From JANLQB01 sp043735935 (GTDB lineage Bacteria > Verrucomicrobiota > Verrucomicrobiia > Chthoniobacterales > Chthoniobacteraceae), in contig JAYTDO010000464.1 in the NCBI GenBank assembly GCA_043735935.1, positions 1-17,283 of the forward strand: a stretch of DNA of 17,283 nucleotides. Direction: 5' to 3'. How positions within the stretch are numbered: the stretch's first letter is position 1; every line of letters begins with the position of its first letter. The translations under genes and the position numbers were made by a program. This document shows, piece after piece, positions 7,885-15,456 of this stretch. Under the pieces are notes generated by a model. The model made no database searches. It was not told the DNA's origin and saw only the letters and a list, made by a program, of their open reading frames with translations.

Positions 7885-8898
7885 TCAGTCGTGCGGCCAC
7901 GCCGCCGAATCGACGACTTCGATTTTCTCGCCCGGCTTGCGAGCCAGATGGGCCGCCGTCCCGGGAGTCGAGTCGATTAACTTCATTCCCCGCTCCGGAC
8001 CAAGCACGCTCACCGCGGTGGCGAGACTGTCCGCCGTCATGCAATCCGCGGCGAGAACCGTGACTAAACCGTGATCGGTTAACCCGATACCCGTGTGGGG
8101 ATCGACGATGTGCGAATACCGTTTCCCGTCGATTTCCACCCGCTGAAACACGTCCCCGCTCGTGGCGATGGCGCGATGGTTCAAAAAAACGATCTGCGGC
8201 TGCGGAGCGCCGGGAACATCGAGCGGCGCCACTTCCACTCTCCAACCCGGCTGGCCGGGGGGAGCGTCGCCGGCCGCCATATCGCCGCTTCCACCGACTA
8301 GCGCACGACGGATGCCGAGTTTCTCAAGCACCTTGAGCGCTCCGTCGACCGCGTAACCCTTCGCAATCGCTCCGCAATCAAGTCGCATTTCCGGGACGAG
8401 TAACTCGACCGATTTGCTCTCGGCATCGAGGCGCATTTTTCGAAAACCGACACGGCCACGCATTTCCGAGATGGACTCCCGCGCGGGCACCTCCTGTCGC
8501 CTCCTCGCGCGCCGCCACAAGTTCACGAGCGGGCCCACGGTCACATCGAAGGCGCCATCCGTTCGCTCCGCGAGCAACTGCGAACGCTCAAGCACGCGCC
8601 AAAGATCCCCGCTCACCCGGACCGCTTTCCCCTGCCCTGAGGCCCGCGAAAGCCGGCTCAATTCCGAATCGGGATCGTAGTCGCTGAGAATGCTGTTCAG
8701 CACGGCGATCCTCTCAAACGCCGCATCGGCCGCCGTCTTCGCCCGCGTCTCATCCTCGGCATAAAGCGTGATCCGAAATGGAAGTCCCATCTCCGCCTTT
8801 TCAAAGACGAAACGTTGAAGGTTTTCCTCACCCCGGGCGCCGATTACCTGAAGGGCGAATCCGACGGCTGCGAGCGACCGACTGGTCCACCGATGCAT
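7885..8898 (-). CDS. apbE: FAD:protein FMN transferase (ApbE family)
   Basis: 337 residues from the ATG at 8898, chosen because it begins an export signal (MHRWTSRSLAAVGFALQVIGA) and has AGGGG six to seven bases upstream, the only good Shine-Dalgarno sequence in the window. A TTG at 8976 would add 26 unlike residues. Family motifs occur in order: ILSDYDPDSELSRL (70-83), DGAFDVTVGPLVNLWRR (114-130), RLDCGAIAKGYAVD (172-185), ALVGGSGDM (199-207), YSHIVDPHTG (261-270) and DCMTADSLATAVSVLG (285-300), the last carrying the metal-binding Asp/Thr region. The enzyme transfers FMN from FAD to a Ser/Thr of periplasmic redox proteins, with Mg2+. The usual GGDI turn reads GSGDM. No FMN_bind target gene is in the window. 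It is the last gene of the - strand cluster, 88 bases after the DUF4340 gene. Confidence 0.93.
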   Translation of the reverse strand: MHRWTSRSLAAVGFALQVIGARGEENLQRFVFEKAEMGLPFRITLYAEDETRAKTAADAAFERIAVLNSILSDYDPDSELSRLSRASGQGKAVRVSGDLWRVLERSQLLAERTDGAFDVTVGPLVNLWRRARRRQEVPARESISEMRGRVGFRKMRLDAESKSVELLVPEMRLDCGAIAKGYAVDGALKVLEKLGIRRALVGGSGDMAAGDAPPGQPGWRVEVAPLDVPGAPQPQIVFLNHRAIATSGDVFQRVEIDGKRYSHIVDPHTGIGLTDHGLVTVLAADCMTADSLATAVSVLGPERGMKLIDSTPGTAAHLARKPGEKIEVVDSAAWPHD

Positions 8899-8986
8899 AA
8901 GCGCCCCTGCGCTGCGACGAGATCGCTCGCTGCCGACGTCCGAGTCCTCGGTCGCGACTGGACAGACCGCGACCAAGCGTGGCGCT

Positions 8987-10873
8987 TTAGGGATTTGGAG
9001 CCGCCGGAGCCGCCGGAGCCTCAGTTGCCGCGGCTGCAGGGGCTGGCGGCAGCGCGACAGGGGCCGCCGGGAGCTGCGCGGGCGGCGGGGTAGCCGGCTT
9101 GTCGATAAGCGGGAGGATCAGTGCTTCCTCATCGGGTCGACTGACGGAAAATGTGCCTTTCAATTCATCGGCTGTGGCATTCCAGGTCCCGTCGGGTCCC
9201 ATGGACCCTATCGTGAGTTTACCGTTGATGTCTCCGTTCGCGGTGAACGCGACGGTGACGGCTGGTTTGTCGATTCCGTGCTCGGGCTTCGTTGCGCCGA
9301 GCCATCGCACCGCATGGAGTGTGGCAAGCGTGTTGACCAATGACTGCACGTTGATCTGGCTCAACGTTCCGTCACCCTTTGAGAGCTTCCACCTATCCTT
9401 CTCCCGTTCGACGGAGATGGTCGGCTGATCCGGGCGCGACACTTGGAAGGACGTGATGTCGTCGCCTTTGAATTTGTATACGGCAACATCCTGCCACTGG
9501 AGCGGGTCGGTCGGGATGGCGTCGAGGATGGTTTTCGGAAGGGAAACAATGAACGGCTCTTCTTCAAGCTTCGCGTAGACGCTGTCTCCTTCAACCTTGC
9601 CAAAAAGAACCGTCACGATCGGCTTTTCTCCCTTGATGGTCTCCGCCGTATTTTCAGACGCGTACGAGCTTAGCGTGACTTTGACCAGCGGCGCATCGAG
9701 CCCATACTTTGGGAGGTCGGTCGCGATATCTGCTTCGAACTTCGTGACGTGCTCGGACTTCAAGTCGTTCAGCAATCGAGTCGCGGCGGCCACATTGATG
9801 GCGATATCCTTGTCGGATTTTCGGACCCAAGACTCTCCTTTCCGGGCGATCACGATCTTCTCGTTGCCCGCGCTTTCGATGTTGATGCGATCGACGATGT
9901 CCGCTTCAACACGAAGAAGGTTTTTGTCGCGCAAGTCATTCGGCTTCGTGTCGAGCAGTGTCTCGATGGATTTTGGGAGGACGACGACGGACTCACGCGA
10001 CGACAGCTTCGCATAGGTCTTATCCTTTTCCTTTTCCTCTTTCGGATTGGCACCGAGTTGAAGCACCGTTGGTTTCTCGCGTCCGTCGGAATAAAGAGAG
10101 AGCGTGCCGCGCGGTTCCTGCAGGCCGAAAGCGGCGAGGTTTGCCGAATCCGCCACGAACGACTCAATACGCGCGGTCGTCGCCTGCGAGATGAGGTCGC
10201 CGATTTTCGCATCGTCGCCGCGCGCTTTCAGCGGCTTTTCAATGCTCCAGTGATCGTTTTTCCTCTCCAACTCGATCTCGCCGCCCGCGGTCTTCAGCAC
10301 GACCTTGTTTACCTGCGCGGTCGTGAGATCGCTGAGCTTTCGGTCGCGAAACTCGTCTGCCTTTTTGGTGATCTGATTCTTCAATTCCCCCGGAATCACG
10401 AAGACACGCTTGTCGCCTTCTAGCTTTGCGTAAAGCTTGCCCTCCACCGCGGCGTCCTTTCCGAATTGCAACTCCGCGGGTTTGTCGCTGCCTCCGAAAC
10501 TTACGCGCGTCTCGGCGCCCGTGAGCCCAAATTCCTTGAGTTGCTCCTTCTCCACAGGCTTGTCCTCGCCAAGCACCTCGACGTATTTCAAGTCCTCCGC
10601 AGCGGTCAGAAGGCCGCTGACCCCGAGCGAATCCGCGCGATCCTTTACCGGCTTTTCGAGATTCCAGACGTCATTGTCGCCCTTTCGGATTTCGATTTCG
10701 CCTTCGGAGTTTTTGATCGAGATGACGTTGATCTTCTCCCGGTCGAAGGCCAGGACCTTCCTTGCATCCTTCAGCGAATCGCGGGTCGTCGGCTGCTTCG
10801 CGTCGTAGAACTTGATATAGGCGAACATGCCTCCGGCGATGAGCAGGAGGAGAAACGTGCTGCGGAATTTCAT
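8987..10873 (-). CDS. DUF4340 protein of a GldG-type ABC export module, four internal repeats
   Basis: 628 residues. The N-terminus is a signal anchor (MKFRSTFLLLLIAGGMFAYI) and the bulk should lie outside the membrane. I see four tandem copies of a ~140-residue unit at about 39-178, 180-316, 318-459 and 463-592. Each has a beta start, a central Trp (W70, W209, W349, W495), a segment like LxEFGL / LAAFGL / LPKYGL / PEHGI, and in copies 1-3 a closing YAKL followed by V(F/V)xxPxxI. This matches the DUF4340 (PF14238) family, which is found beside GldG-like proteins; its function is unknown. The C-terminus (592-628) is a Pro/Ala-rich tail. The gene starts 25 bases after the gldG-like stop, so the two are probably cotranscribed and the products likely act together. 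Confidence 0.87.
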   Translation of the reverse strand: MKFRSTFLLLLIAGGMFAYIKFYDAKQPTTRDSLKDARKVLAFDREKINVISIKNSEGEIEIRKGDNDVWNLEKPVKDRADSLGVSGLLTAAEDLKYVEVLGEDKPVEKEQLKEFGLTGAETRVSFGGSDKPAELQFGKDAAVEGKLYAKLEGDKRVFVIPGELKNQITKKADEFRDRKLSDLTTAQVNKVVLKTAGGEIELERKNDHWSIEKPLKARGDDAKIGDLISQATTARIESFVADSANLAAFGLQEPRGTLSLYSDGREKPTVLQLGANPKEEKEKDKTYAKLSSRESVVVLPKSIETLLDTKPNDLRDKNLLRVEADIVDRINIESAGNEKIVIARKGESWVRKSDKDIAINVAAATRLLNDLKSEHVTKFEADIATDLPKYGLDAPLVKVTLSSYASENTAETIKGEKPIVTVLFGKVEGDSVYAKLEEEPFIVSLPKTILDAIPTDPLQWQDVAVYKFKGDDITSFQVSRPDQPTISVEREKDRWKLSKGDGTLSQINVQSLVNTLATLHAVRWLGATKPEHGIDKPAVTVAFTANGDINGKLTIGSMGPDGTWNATADELKGTFSVSRPDEEALILPLIDKPATPPPAQLPAAPVALPPAPAAAATEAPAAPAAPNP

Positions 10874-10898
10874 GAGGATGAGTGAGTTCGGGGTTGGA

Positions 10899-12452
10899 TC
10901 AGTTCCGGCGCTGCCACCAGGAGAAAATGCCGAGCACCGCGACGATGCCGGGAATGAGGCCCATGACGGTCAGCATGATGTGGGAAATCTGTTCCTCGGT
11001 GAGATTGAGGGTAAACATCTTCTTCTCTTTCGGCGCCACACCGATGAGTTCCTCACGATTGAGCATCCAGTTGAAGCTACCGAGCGTGAAATCGAGGCCC
11101 GATTCCGTGAGCGCTTCGTCCTTCAAAAAGTCGCCGTTTCCGACGACGACCATGCGGGCGGTCTCGACGCTGACGCGGCTGTCCGCCAGGGCGCCTTTCT
11201 CGATACTGACCGCGATGGCGAGCGGCCCGGCGTGGTCTTTTTTCGTGTCGAAATAGACCGGGCTGGTCTCACCGCCACGATAGTCAGTTTCGCCCCAGAA
11301 ATCTTTCCCCGCCTCGATCAACACTGCGACGTTGATGCCGAGCGGTTGAGTCTTCGACGAATCGACAAACAGCGACTGCGTCTGCCCCAAAAACTGAGTA
11401 TCGACGCCTCCGATTCGCTTCGTGATCGGAGACCCGCCTCGAACGGTGCCCGTCACTTCGCGCAGGATACCCGTCACCGGCCCCATCGCGACCGTGCGGA
11501 GGACGCGGTCGTCCTGAGGATGCACGCCGTTTTCATCGAGGAAGGAGGCAAGGCGAGGCAGTGGCCGCGTCGGATCCAGCGAGATAAAAAACCCGCCTTT
11601 CTTTTCCCAAAACGCTCGCAGCATGGTCATCTCGCGTTCCGATAGATCGTATTTCGGACCGATGATGAGGATGACGCGCGCGTCTTCCGGGACACGATCC
11701 ACGTCGGCCAGCTTGAGCGGCTCGGCCTTGATGTTCTGGCGATCGATATAGGTCTTGAGCGCTTTAAGGCTTTCCAGCGGGCCACTGCCTTTGTCGGCTG
11801 GGCCTTTGGGCGCCGCGTCGAGTTCCGGCTCCCCGTGGCCGGCGAGGATGTAGAGCTTGCTCTGCTTGTCCTCGGTCAATTCGAGCAACGCGCTCGTGAT
11901 GGCCTGCTCGCCCTTGAATGCCTTCAGCCGGGGCGCCTGCCCCATCATCATCGCCATCTGATCCTGGGTGTCGAACTCCGCCATGTCCCCAGCGTTAACG
12001 AATTTTTGCTTCCCCTCGAAATCCAGGATCAGAAGGTTCTCGTTCGCGCCGAATTTATATTTGGCCTGAAGTTCGCGAGCGCGGGAGAAGTTTCGATAAG
12101 GGTCCACCATTTCGGTCTGAAACTTTTTCTTCGACGCATATTCATACTCGCGAAGGATCCCTGTGAGGTCGCCGTAGACCTGATCGGCTCCTGAGAAAAA
12201 GACGACGGCTTTGACGGGTTTTTTCAGTCCGGCGAGGAGTTGTTTAGTCTGGTCGCTGAGTGCGTATTTCTGGCTGCGCGTAAAGTCCCAGCGGCGGAAA
12301 TGGTTGAACGAAATATAGTTCGCCATCCCGACGATGAGGATCACGACGGTGAGTTGGACGAGAACGTTCAGCCCGATCTGGAATCGTTTGATTTGAACGA
12401 CTTTCTTGTCAGCCGGCGCGTCGGTGGGGGTTTCAGTGGAATCTGTGGCCAT
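10899..12452 (-). CDS. GldG-family ABC transporter auxiliary protein
   Basis: 517 residues. A charged cytoplasmic N-terminus leads to a membrane segment at ~28-46 (QIGLNVLVQLTVVILIVGMA). Next comes a large extracytoplasmic region with the GldG/ABC_transp_aux (PF09822) hallmarks: RWDFTRSQKYALSDQTKQLL, VVFFSGADQVYGDL, LREYEYASK, MVDPYRN, GEQAITSALLELTEDKQSKL, ILAGHGEPEL, VILIIGPKYDLSEREMTML and GGFFISLDP. A second membrane segment is at ~491-510, ending WWQRRN. In Flavobacterium, GldG works with GldA and GldF in gliding motility. In other phyla this family accompanies ABC-2 exporters of unknown substrate. The immediate neighbours are the permease and the DUF4340 gene, confirming the module. Naming it gldG would overstate the function. 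Confidence 0.9.
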   Translation of the reverse strand: MATDSTETPTDAPADKKVVQIKRFQIGLNVLVQLTVVILIVGMANYISFNHFRRWDFTRSQKYALSDQTKQLLAGLKKPVKAVVFFSGADQVYGDLTGILREYEYASKKKFQTEMVDPYRNFSRARELQAKYKFGANENLLILDFEGKQKFVNAGDMAEFDTQDQMAMMMGQAPRLKAFKGEQAITSALLELTEDKQSKLYILAGHGEPELDAAPKGPADKGSGPLESLKALKTYIDRQNIKAEPLKLADVDRVPEDARVILIIGPKYDLSEREMTMLRAFWEKKGGFFISLDPTRPLPRLASFLDENGVHPQDDRVLRTVAMGPVTGILREVTGTVRGGSPITKRIGGVDTQFLGQTQSLFVDSSKTQPLGINVAVLIEAGKDFWGETDYRGGETSPVYFDTKKDHAGPLAIAVSIEKGALADSRVSVETARMVVVGNGDFLKDEALTESGLDFTLGSFNWMLNREELIGVAPKEKKMFTLNLTEEQISHIMLTVMGLIPGIVAVLGIFSWWQRRN

Positions 12453-12496
12453 ACGGAAATGAAATGGTTGATTGAGGGCGGTGCGTCAGCGGGGGC

Positions 12497-13252
12497 TTAG
12501 GCTTTCCACTTCCGGTACTGGAAGACTTGGAACGTGAGGAAGAGCATCAGCGTGGTCATCGAAAGGTAGAAAACGATCGGACGGCTATCGATGATGCCTT
12601 TGGAGAAATCCATCATGTGATCCGGCGCCGAGATGTAACTATTGATGTCTTTGAGCCGAGCATCCGTGATGTTCATGATGAAGCTCAACAGGCCGGCAAA
12701 AAACGACAGCGTGATCGCCGAGAAACTGATGACGGCGGCGTTGATCTGGTCCTTCGTGAGCGCGGAGGAAAGGCATCCGATGGAGATGTAAAACATGCCC
12801 ATCAAAAGGAGAAGAAGGTAACTGCCGTAATATGCGCCGGCGGCGTTTGCGGCCTGCTGTTTGGTGATCAACTCGAAAGCGGCGAAGTAGGAAAAGCTCG
12901 GCGCCCACAAGATGATGTAGAAGACGAGCACGCCGAAGAATTTTGCGAGCACGATTTGCCAGTCGTTGACCGGCGCTGTGGTGAGCGATTCGACCGTTCC
13001 CATCCGGAATTCCTCCGAATACGTCCGCATCGTGATGAGCGGAAAAATCAGGATGAACGGGAACCAGAAAAGGACCGTGTTGAAGAAGGCTTCGACGACG
13101 GTCACTTCGTTGGGCCCGCGATTCAGGAAGCTCGTGCCCGAGTAAAAATTAAAGCCCGTGAGGAGCAGAAAATAGAAGAGGACGACGTACGCGATCGGGG
13201 AGTAAAAGAAGCTCTTCACCTCGCGGCCGAGTAGGGTGATGAATGTTTTCAT
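12497..13252 (-). CDS. ABC-2 type permease (GldF-like)
   Basis: 251 residues with six predicted membrane segments at roughly 18-36, 56-78, 102-122, 140-162, 168-192 and 224-243. The cytoplasmic loop after segment 2 reads SEEFRMGTVESLTTAPVNDW, the standard ABC-2 permease motif thought to contact the ATPase. The N-terminus (MKTFITLLGREVKSFFYSPI) and overall length match GldF-like permeases, which dimerise in the inner membrane. It is predicted to form the channel of the exporter whose ATPase is encoded 39 bases upstream and whose auxiliary GldG-like subunit starts 44 bases downstream. The substrate is unknown. The start has no Shine-Dalgarno sequence. Confidence 0.92.
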   Translation of the reverse strand: MKTFITLLGREVKSFFYSPIAYVVLFYFLLLTGFNFYSGTSFLNRGPNEVTVVEAFFNTVLFWFPFILIFPLITMRTYSEEFRMGTVESLTTAPVNDWQIVLAKFFGVLVFYIILWAPSFSYFAAFELITKQQAANAAGAYYGSYLLLLLMGMFYISIGCLSSALTKDQINAAVISFSAITLSFFAGLLSFIMNITDARLKDINSYISAPDHMMDFSKGIIDSRPIVFYLSMTTLMLFLTFQVFQYRKWKA

Positions 13253-13291
13253 AAAATTGGCTGTCGAGTCGGGGTATGCGGTGCCGAGCGT

Positions 13292-14224
13292 TTAGCTGTC
13301 GGAGTGCGTCAATTCCACGAACACATCCTCGAGCGTGGCGCGGCGGCGGGTCAGTTCGCGGACGCTCCACAGGTTTGCCTGCGCCAGCCGAAGCACCTCC
13401 TCAGCAGGGTCCGCATTCGCCTCGAGGCGGAGTTGGAAAATGCTGTAGTCGCCGTCCCTTTCTTCGATGACATCCTTGACGCCTGCCACGTTGAGCAGCA
13501 CGCCCCGGCCGTCGCCACCGTTGGTTTTCGCCTCGATCCGCATTGAGCCGGCGGCACGGTGATTCTTGAGCAAATTCTCGGCGGTGTCGCTGGCGCGAAT
13601 TTCGCCCTGATGGATGACGATCACGCGCGAACACATGATCTCCACCTCGGGAAGGATGTGCGTGGAGATGAGCACGGTGCGTTTGTTGGCGAGGTTTTTG
13701 ATGAGTTCGCGCACCTGGCGGATTTGGTTTGGATCGAGGCCGATGGTCGGTTCATCGAGGATGAGCAGATCCGGGTCGTGGACGAGCGCATCGGCAAGGC
13801 CCACGCGCTGTCGCTGGCCCTTGGAAAGGGTGCCGATGATCGCGCGCTGTTTTTCCTGCAGGTTGCAGAGTTCGATCACGTCGCCCACTCGTTCCTTCAC
13901 CCGGCGGCCCTCCACGCCTTTGAGATTCGCGCGGTAACGCAGGTACTCATTCACGCGCATGTCGTGGTAGAGCGGCGTGTTTTCCGGGAGGTAACCGATG
14001 CGTTTGCGCGCTTCAAGGCTTTGGGAAAATACATCGAAGCCGCCGATCGATGCGGTCCCGGAGGTCGCCGGCATGTAGCCCGTGAGGATGCGCATCGTCG
14101 TGCTTTTTCCCGCGCCGTTTGGCCCGAGAAAACCGACAATTTCGCCCCTGGCGACCTCGAAGTTGAGGTTCTTGATCGCGGTGAATCCCGCGAAGCGTTT
14201 GGTCAGGTTTTCGACTTTGATCAT
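13292..14224 (-). CDS. ABC transporter ATP-binding protein (GldA-like)
   Basis: 310 residues with a complete nucleotide-binding domain: Walker A GPNGAGKST (34-42), Q-loop region around RIGYLPENTPLYHDM (75-89), signature LSKGQRQRVGLA (133-144), Walker B LLILDEP (153-159), D-loop GLD, and the switch His189 in LISTHIL. The ~90-residue C-terminal extension ends TLEDVFVELTHSDS, typical of ATPases that drive ABC-2 exporters. It energises the permease encoded directly downstream. All catalytic residues are intact. The gene begins 21 bases after the htrA-like stop, which links the protease to the transporter at the transcription level. Confidence 0.95.
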   Translation of the reverse strand: MIKVENLTKRFAGFTAIKNLNFEVARGEIVGFLGPNGAGKSTTMRILTGYMPATSGTASIGGFDVFSQSLEARKRIGYLPENTPLYHDMRVNEYLRYRANLKGVEGRRVKERVGDVIELCNLQEKQRAIIGTLSKGQRQRVGLADALVHDPDLLILDEPTIGLDPNQIRQVRELIKNLANKRTVLISTHILPEVEIMCSRVIVIHQGEIRASDTAENLLKNHRAAGSMRIEAKTNGGDGRGVLLNVAGVKDVIEERDGDYSIFQLRLEANADPAEEVLRLAQANLWSVRELTRRRATLEDVFVELTHSDS

Positions 14225-14245
14225 GGATAGGGTTTCCGGAAAAAT

Positions 14246-15382
14246 TCAGCGGGCAATCAGCCCGATCGGCGTCCACGTGACGAAATCGCGGCGCCCAACG
14301 GTGCGGACGACGCCGACCGTGAAGTCGACGGCTGATCCGGTGCTCACCTGTTCGAGCAAGTCCTCGACCTCTTTCGTGGACGTGACGCGATAGCGGCCCA
14401 ACTGCGAAATGACAAGACCCCGCTTCAAGCCCGCCTTTTCCGCCGGCGAACCGGCTTCGACATCGGCGACCACCACGCCGGCGTCCGTGTCATAGCCCAT
14501 CGTCTCCGCCAACTCCCGCGTGAGGTCCTGAAGTTGCAGCCCAAAATACTGCCTGGCCCGGGTCTGAGCCGGCTTTGGCTTCGCGGTCTTTGGCGACGCG
14601 GCGATCTTTCGGAATTCCTCCACCCGTTCCCGCACGGCCGAGGCGGGGATGGCGAACCCGAGCCCCTGCGTCGGCACGCCCTGCGGCGTGAAGGCCATCT
14701 TCACCGAGCTGATGCCGACCAACTTGCCGGCGAGGTCCACGAGCGGACCGCCGGAGTTGCCGGGATTGATCGCGGCGTCGGTCTGGATGAGGTCCTTGTA
14801 TTCGCGGTTCTCCACCGTCACGGCCCGCGCCTTTGCGGAAAGGATTCCCCGAGCGACGCTCGATCCGTAACCGAGCGGATTTCCAAGGACGAGCACGGTC
14901 TGGCCGAGGAGATTCGGCGATAGATCCTCGAGATTGATGAACGGAAGCGGCTCCTTGCTTTCGATTTTCAGGAACGCGAGGTCGGCTTCCGCCGAGCCGG
15001 CGATATACTTTGCGTCGTAGGTTTTCCCATCAGTGGTCGTGACGGAAATCTTCAGGTCCGCCGCGCGTTGCACGACATGTTCGTTCGTCACGATGTAACC
15101 CGCCTTATCGACGATGAATCCCGAGCCGAGACTCTGGACGCTCTGCCGCACCAGCCGAGGCGGCCGCATCGGCCCGCCGAAAAAATTGTTGAAAAACTCG
15201 TCTCGCGGGTCGCGCACCGCGTGCTGGACGATTCGCTCGGTGTTGATGTTCACGACGGCCGGCATCGCCTTGGCGACGGCCAGGACGGACGGCTCCTGCG
15301 CCGGGTCAGTCTGGGCCGCGGCGCGAAGGCTAAGGGTGACTGCGGTGCAGGCCAGCAAGGCGGTCAAGCGGAGGTGGGTCAT
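14246..15382 (-). CDS. HtrA/DegP-family periplasmic serine protease
   Basis: 378 residues from the ATG at 15382, chosen because it starts a signal peptide (MTHLRLTALLACTAVTLSLRAAAQ). A GTG at 15460 overlaps the upstream stop as GTGA and would add 26 basic residues. The trypsin-like domain has the full triad: His102 (VTNEHVV), Asp134 (EADLAFLKI) and Ser210 (AAINPGNSGGPL). The linker (~263-276) is Lys/Pro/Ala-rich. One PDZ domain (~279-365) contains FGLQLQDLTRELAETMGY and AGSPAEKAGLKRG. DegP and DegQ have two PDZ domains, so this is the one-PDZ, DegS-like layout, but with a cleavable rather than anchored N-terminus. The role is probably degradation or control of misfolded envelope proteins. It is followed at 21 bases by the ABC ATPase gene. 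Confidence 0.93.
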   Translation of the reverse strand: MTHLRLTALLACTAVTLSLRAAAQTDPAQEPSVLAVAKAMPAVVNINTERIVQHAVRDPRDEFFNNFFGGPMRPPRLVRQSVQSLGSGFIVDKAGYIVTNEHVVQRAADLKISVTTTDGKTYDAKYIAGSAEADLAFLKIESKEPLPFINLEDLSPNLLGQTVLVLGNPLGYGSSVARGILSAKARAVTVENREYKDLIQTDAAINPGNSGGPLVDLAGKLVGISSVKMAFTPQGVPTQGLGFAIPASAVRERVEEFRKIAASPKTAKPKPAQTRARQYFGLQLQDLTRELAETMGYDTDAGVVVADVEAGSPAEKAGLKRGLVISQLGRYRVTSTKEVEDLLEQVSTGSAVDFTVGVVRTVGRRDFVTWTPIGLIAR

Positions 15383-15456
15383 GCGTTTCGTGGGGCGGGA
15401 AGAGACAACAATTCCCGGATTTTGCTCAAACTTTTTTTTGAACCCAGAACGCGGAC

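Noticed and set aside
8987..14224. Calling the ABC module a gliding motility system
   Set aside because: Only GldA/F/G-like genes are present; none of the other Gld or Spr components is here, and this transporter type is common in non-gliding bacteria.
15432..15439. T8 tract on the + strand as a terminator
   Set aside because: There is no GC-rich stem before it and no + strand gene upstream to terminate.
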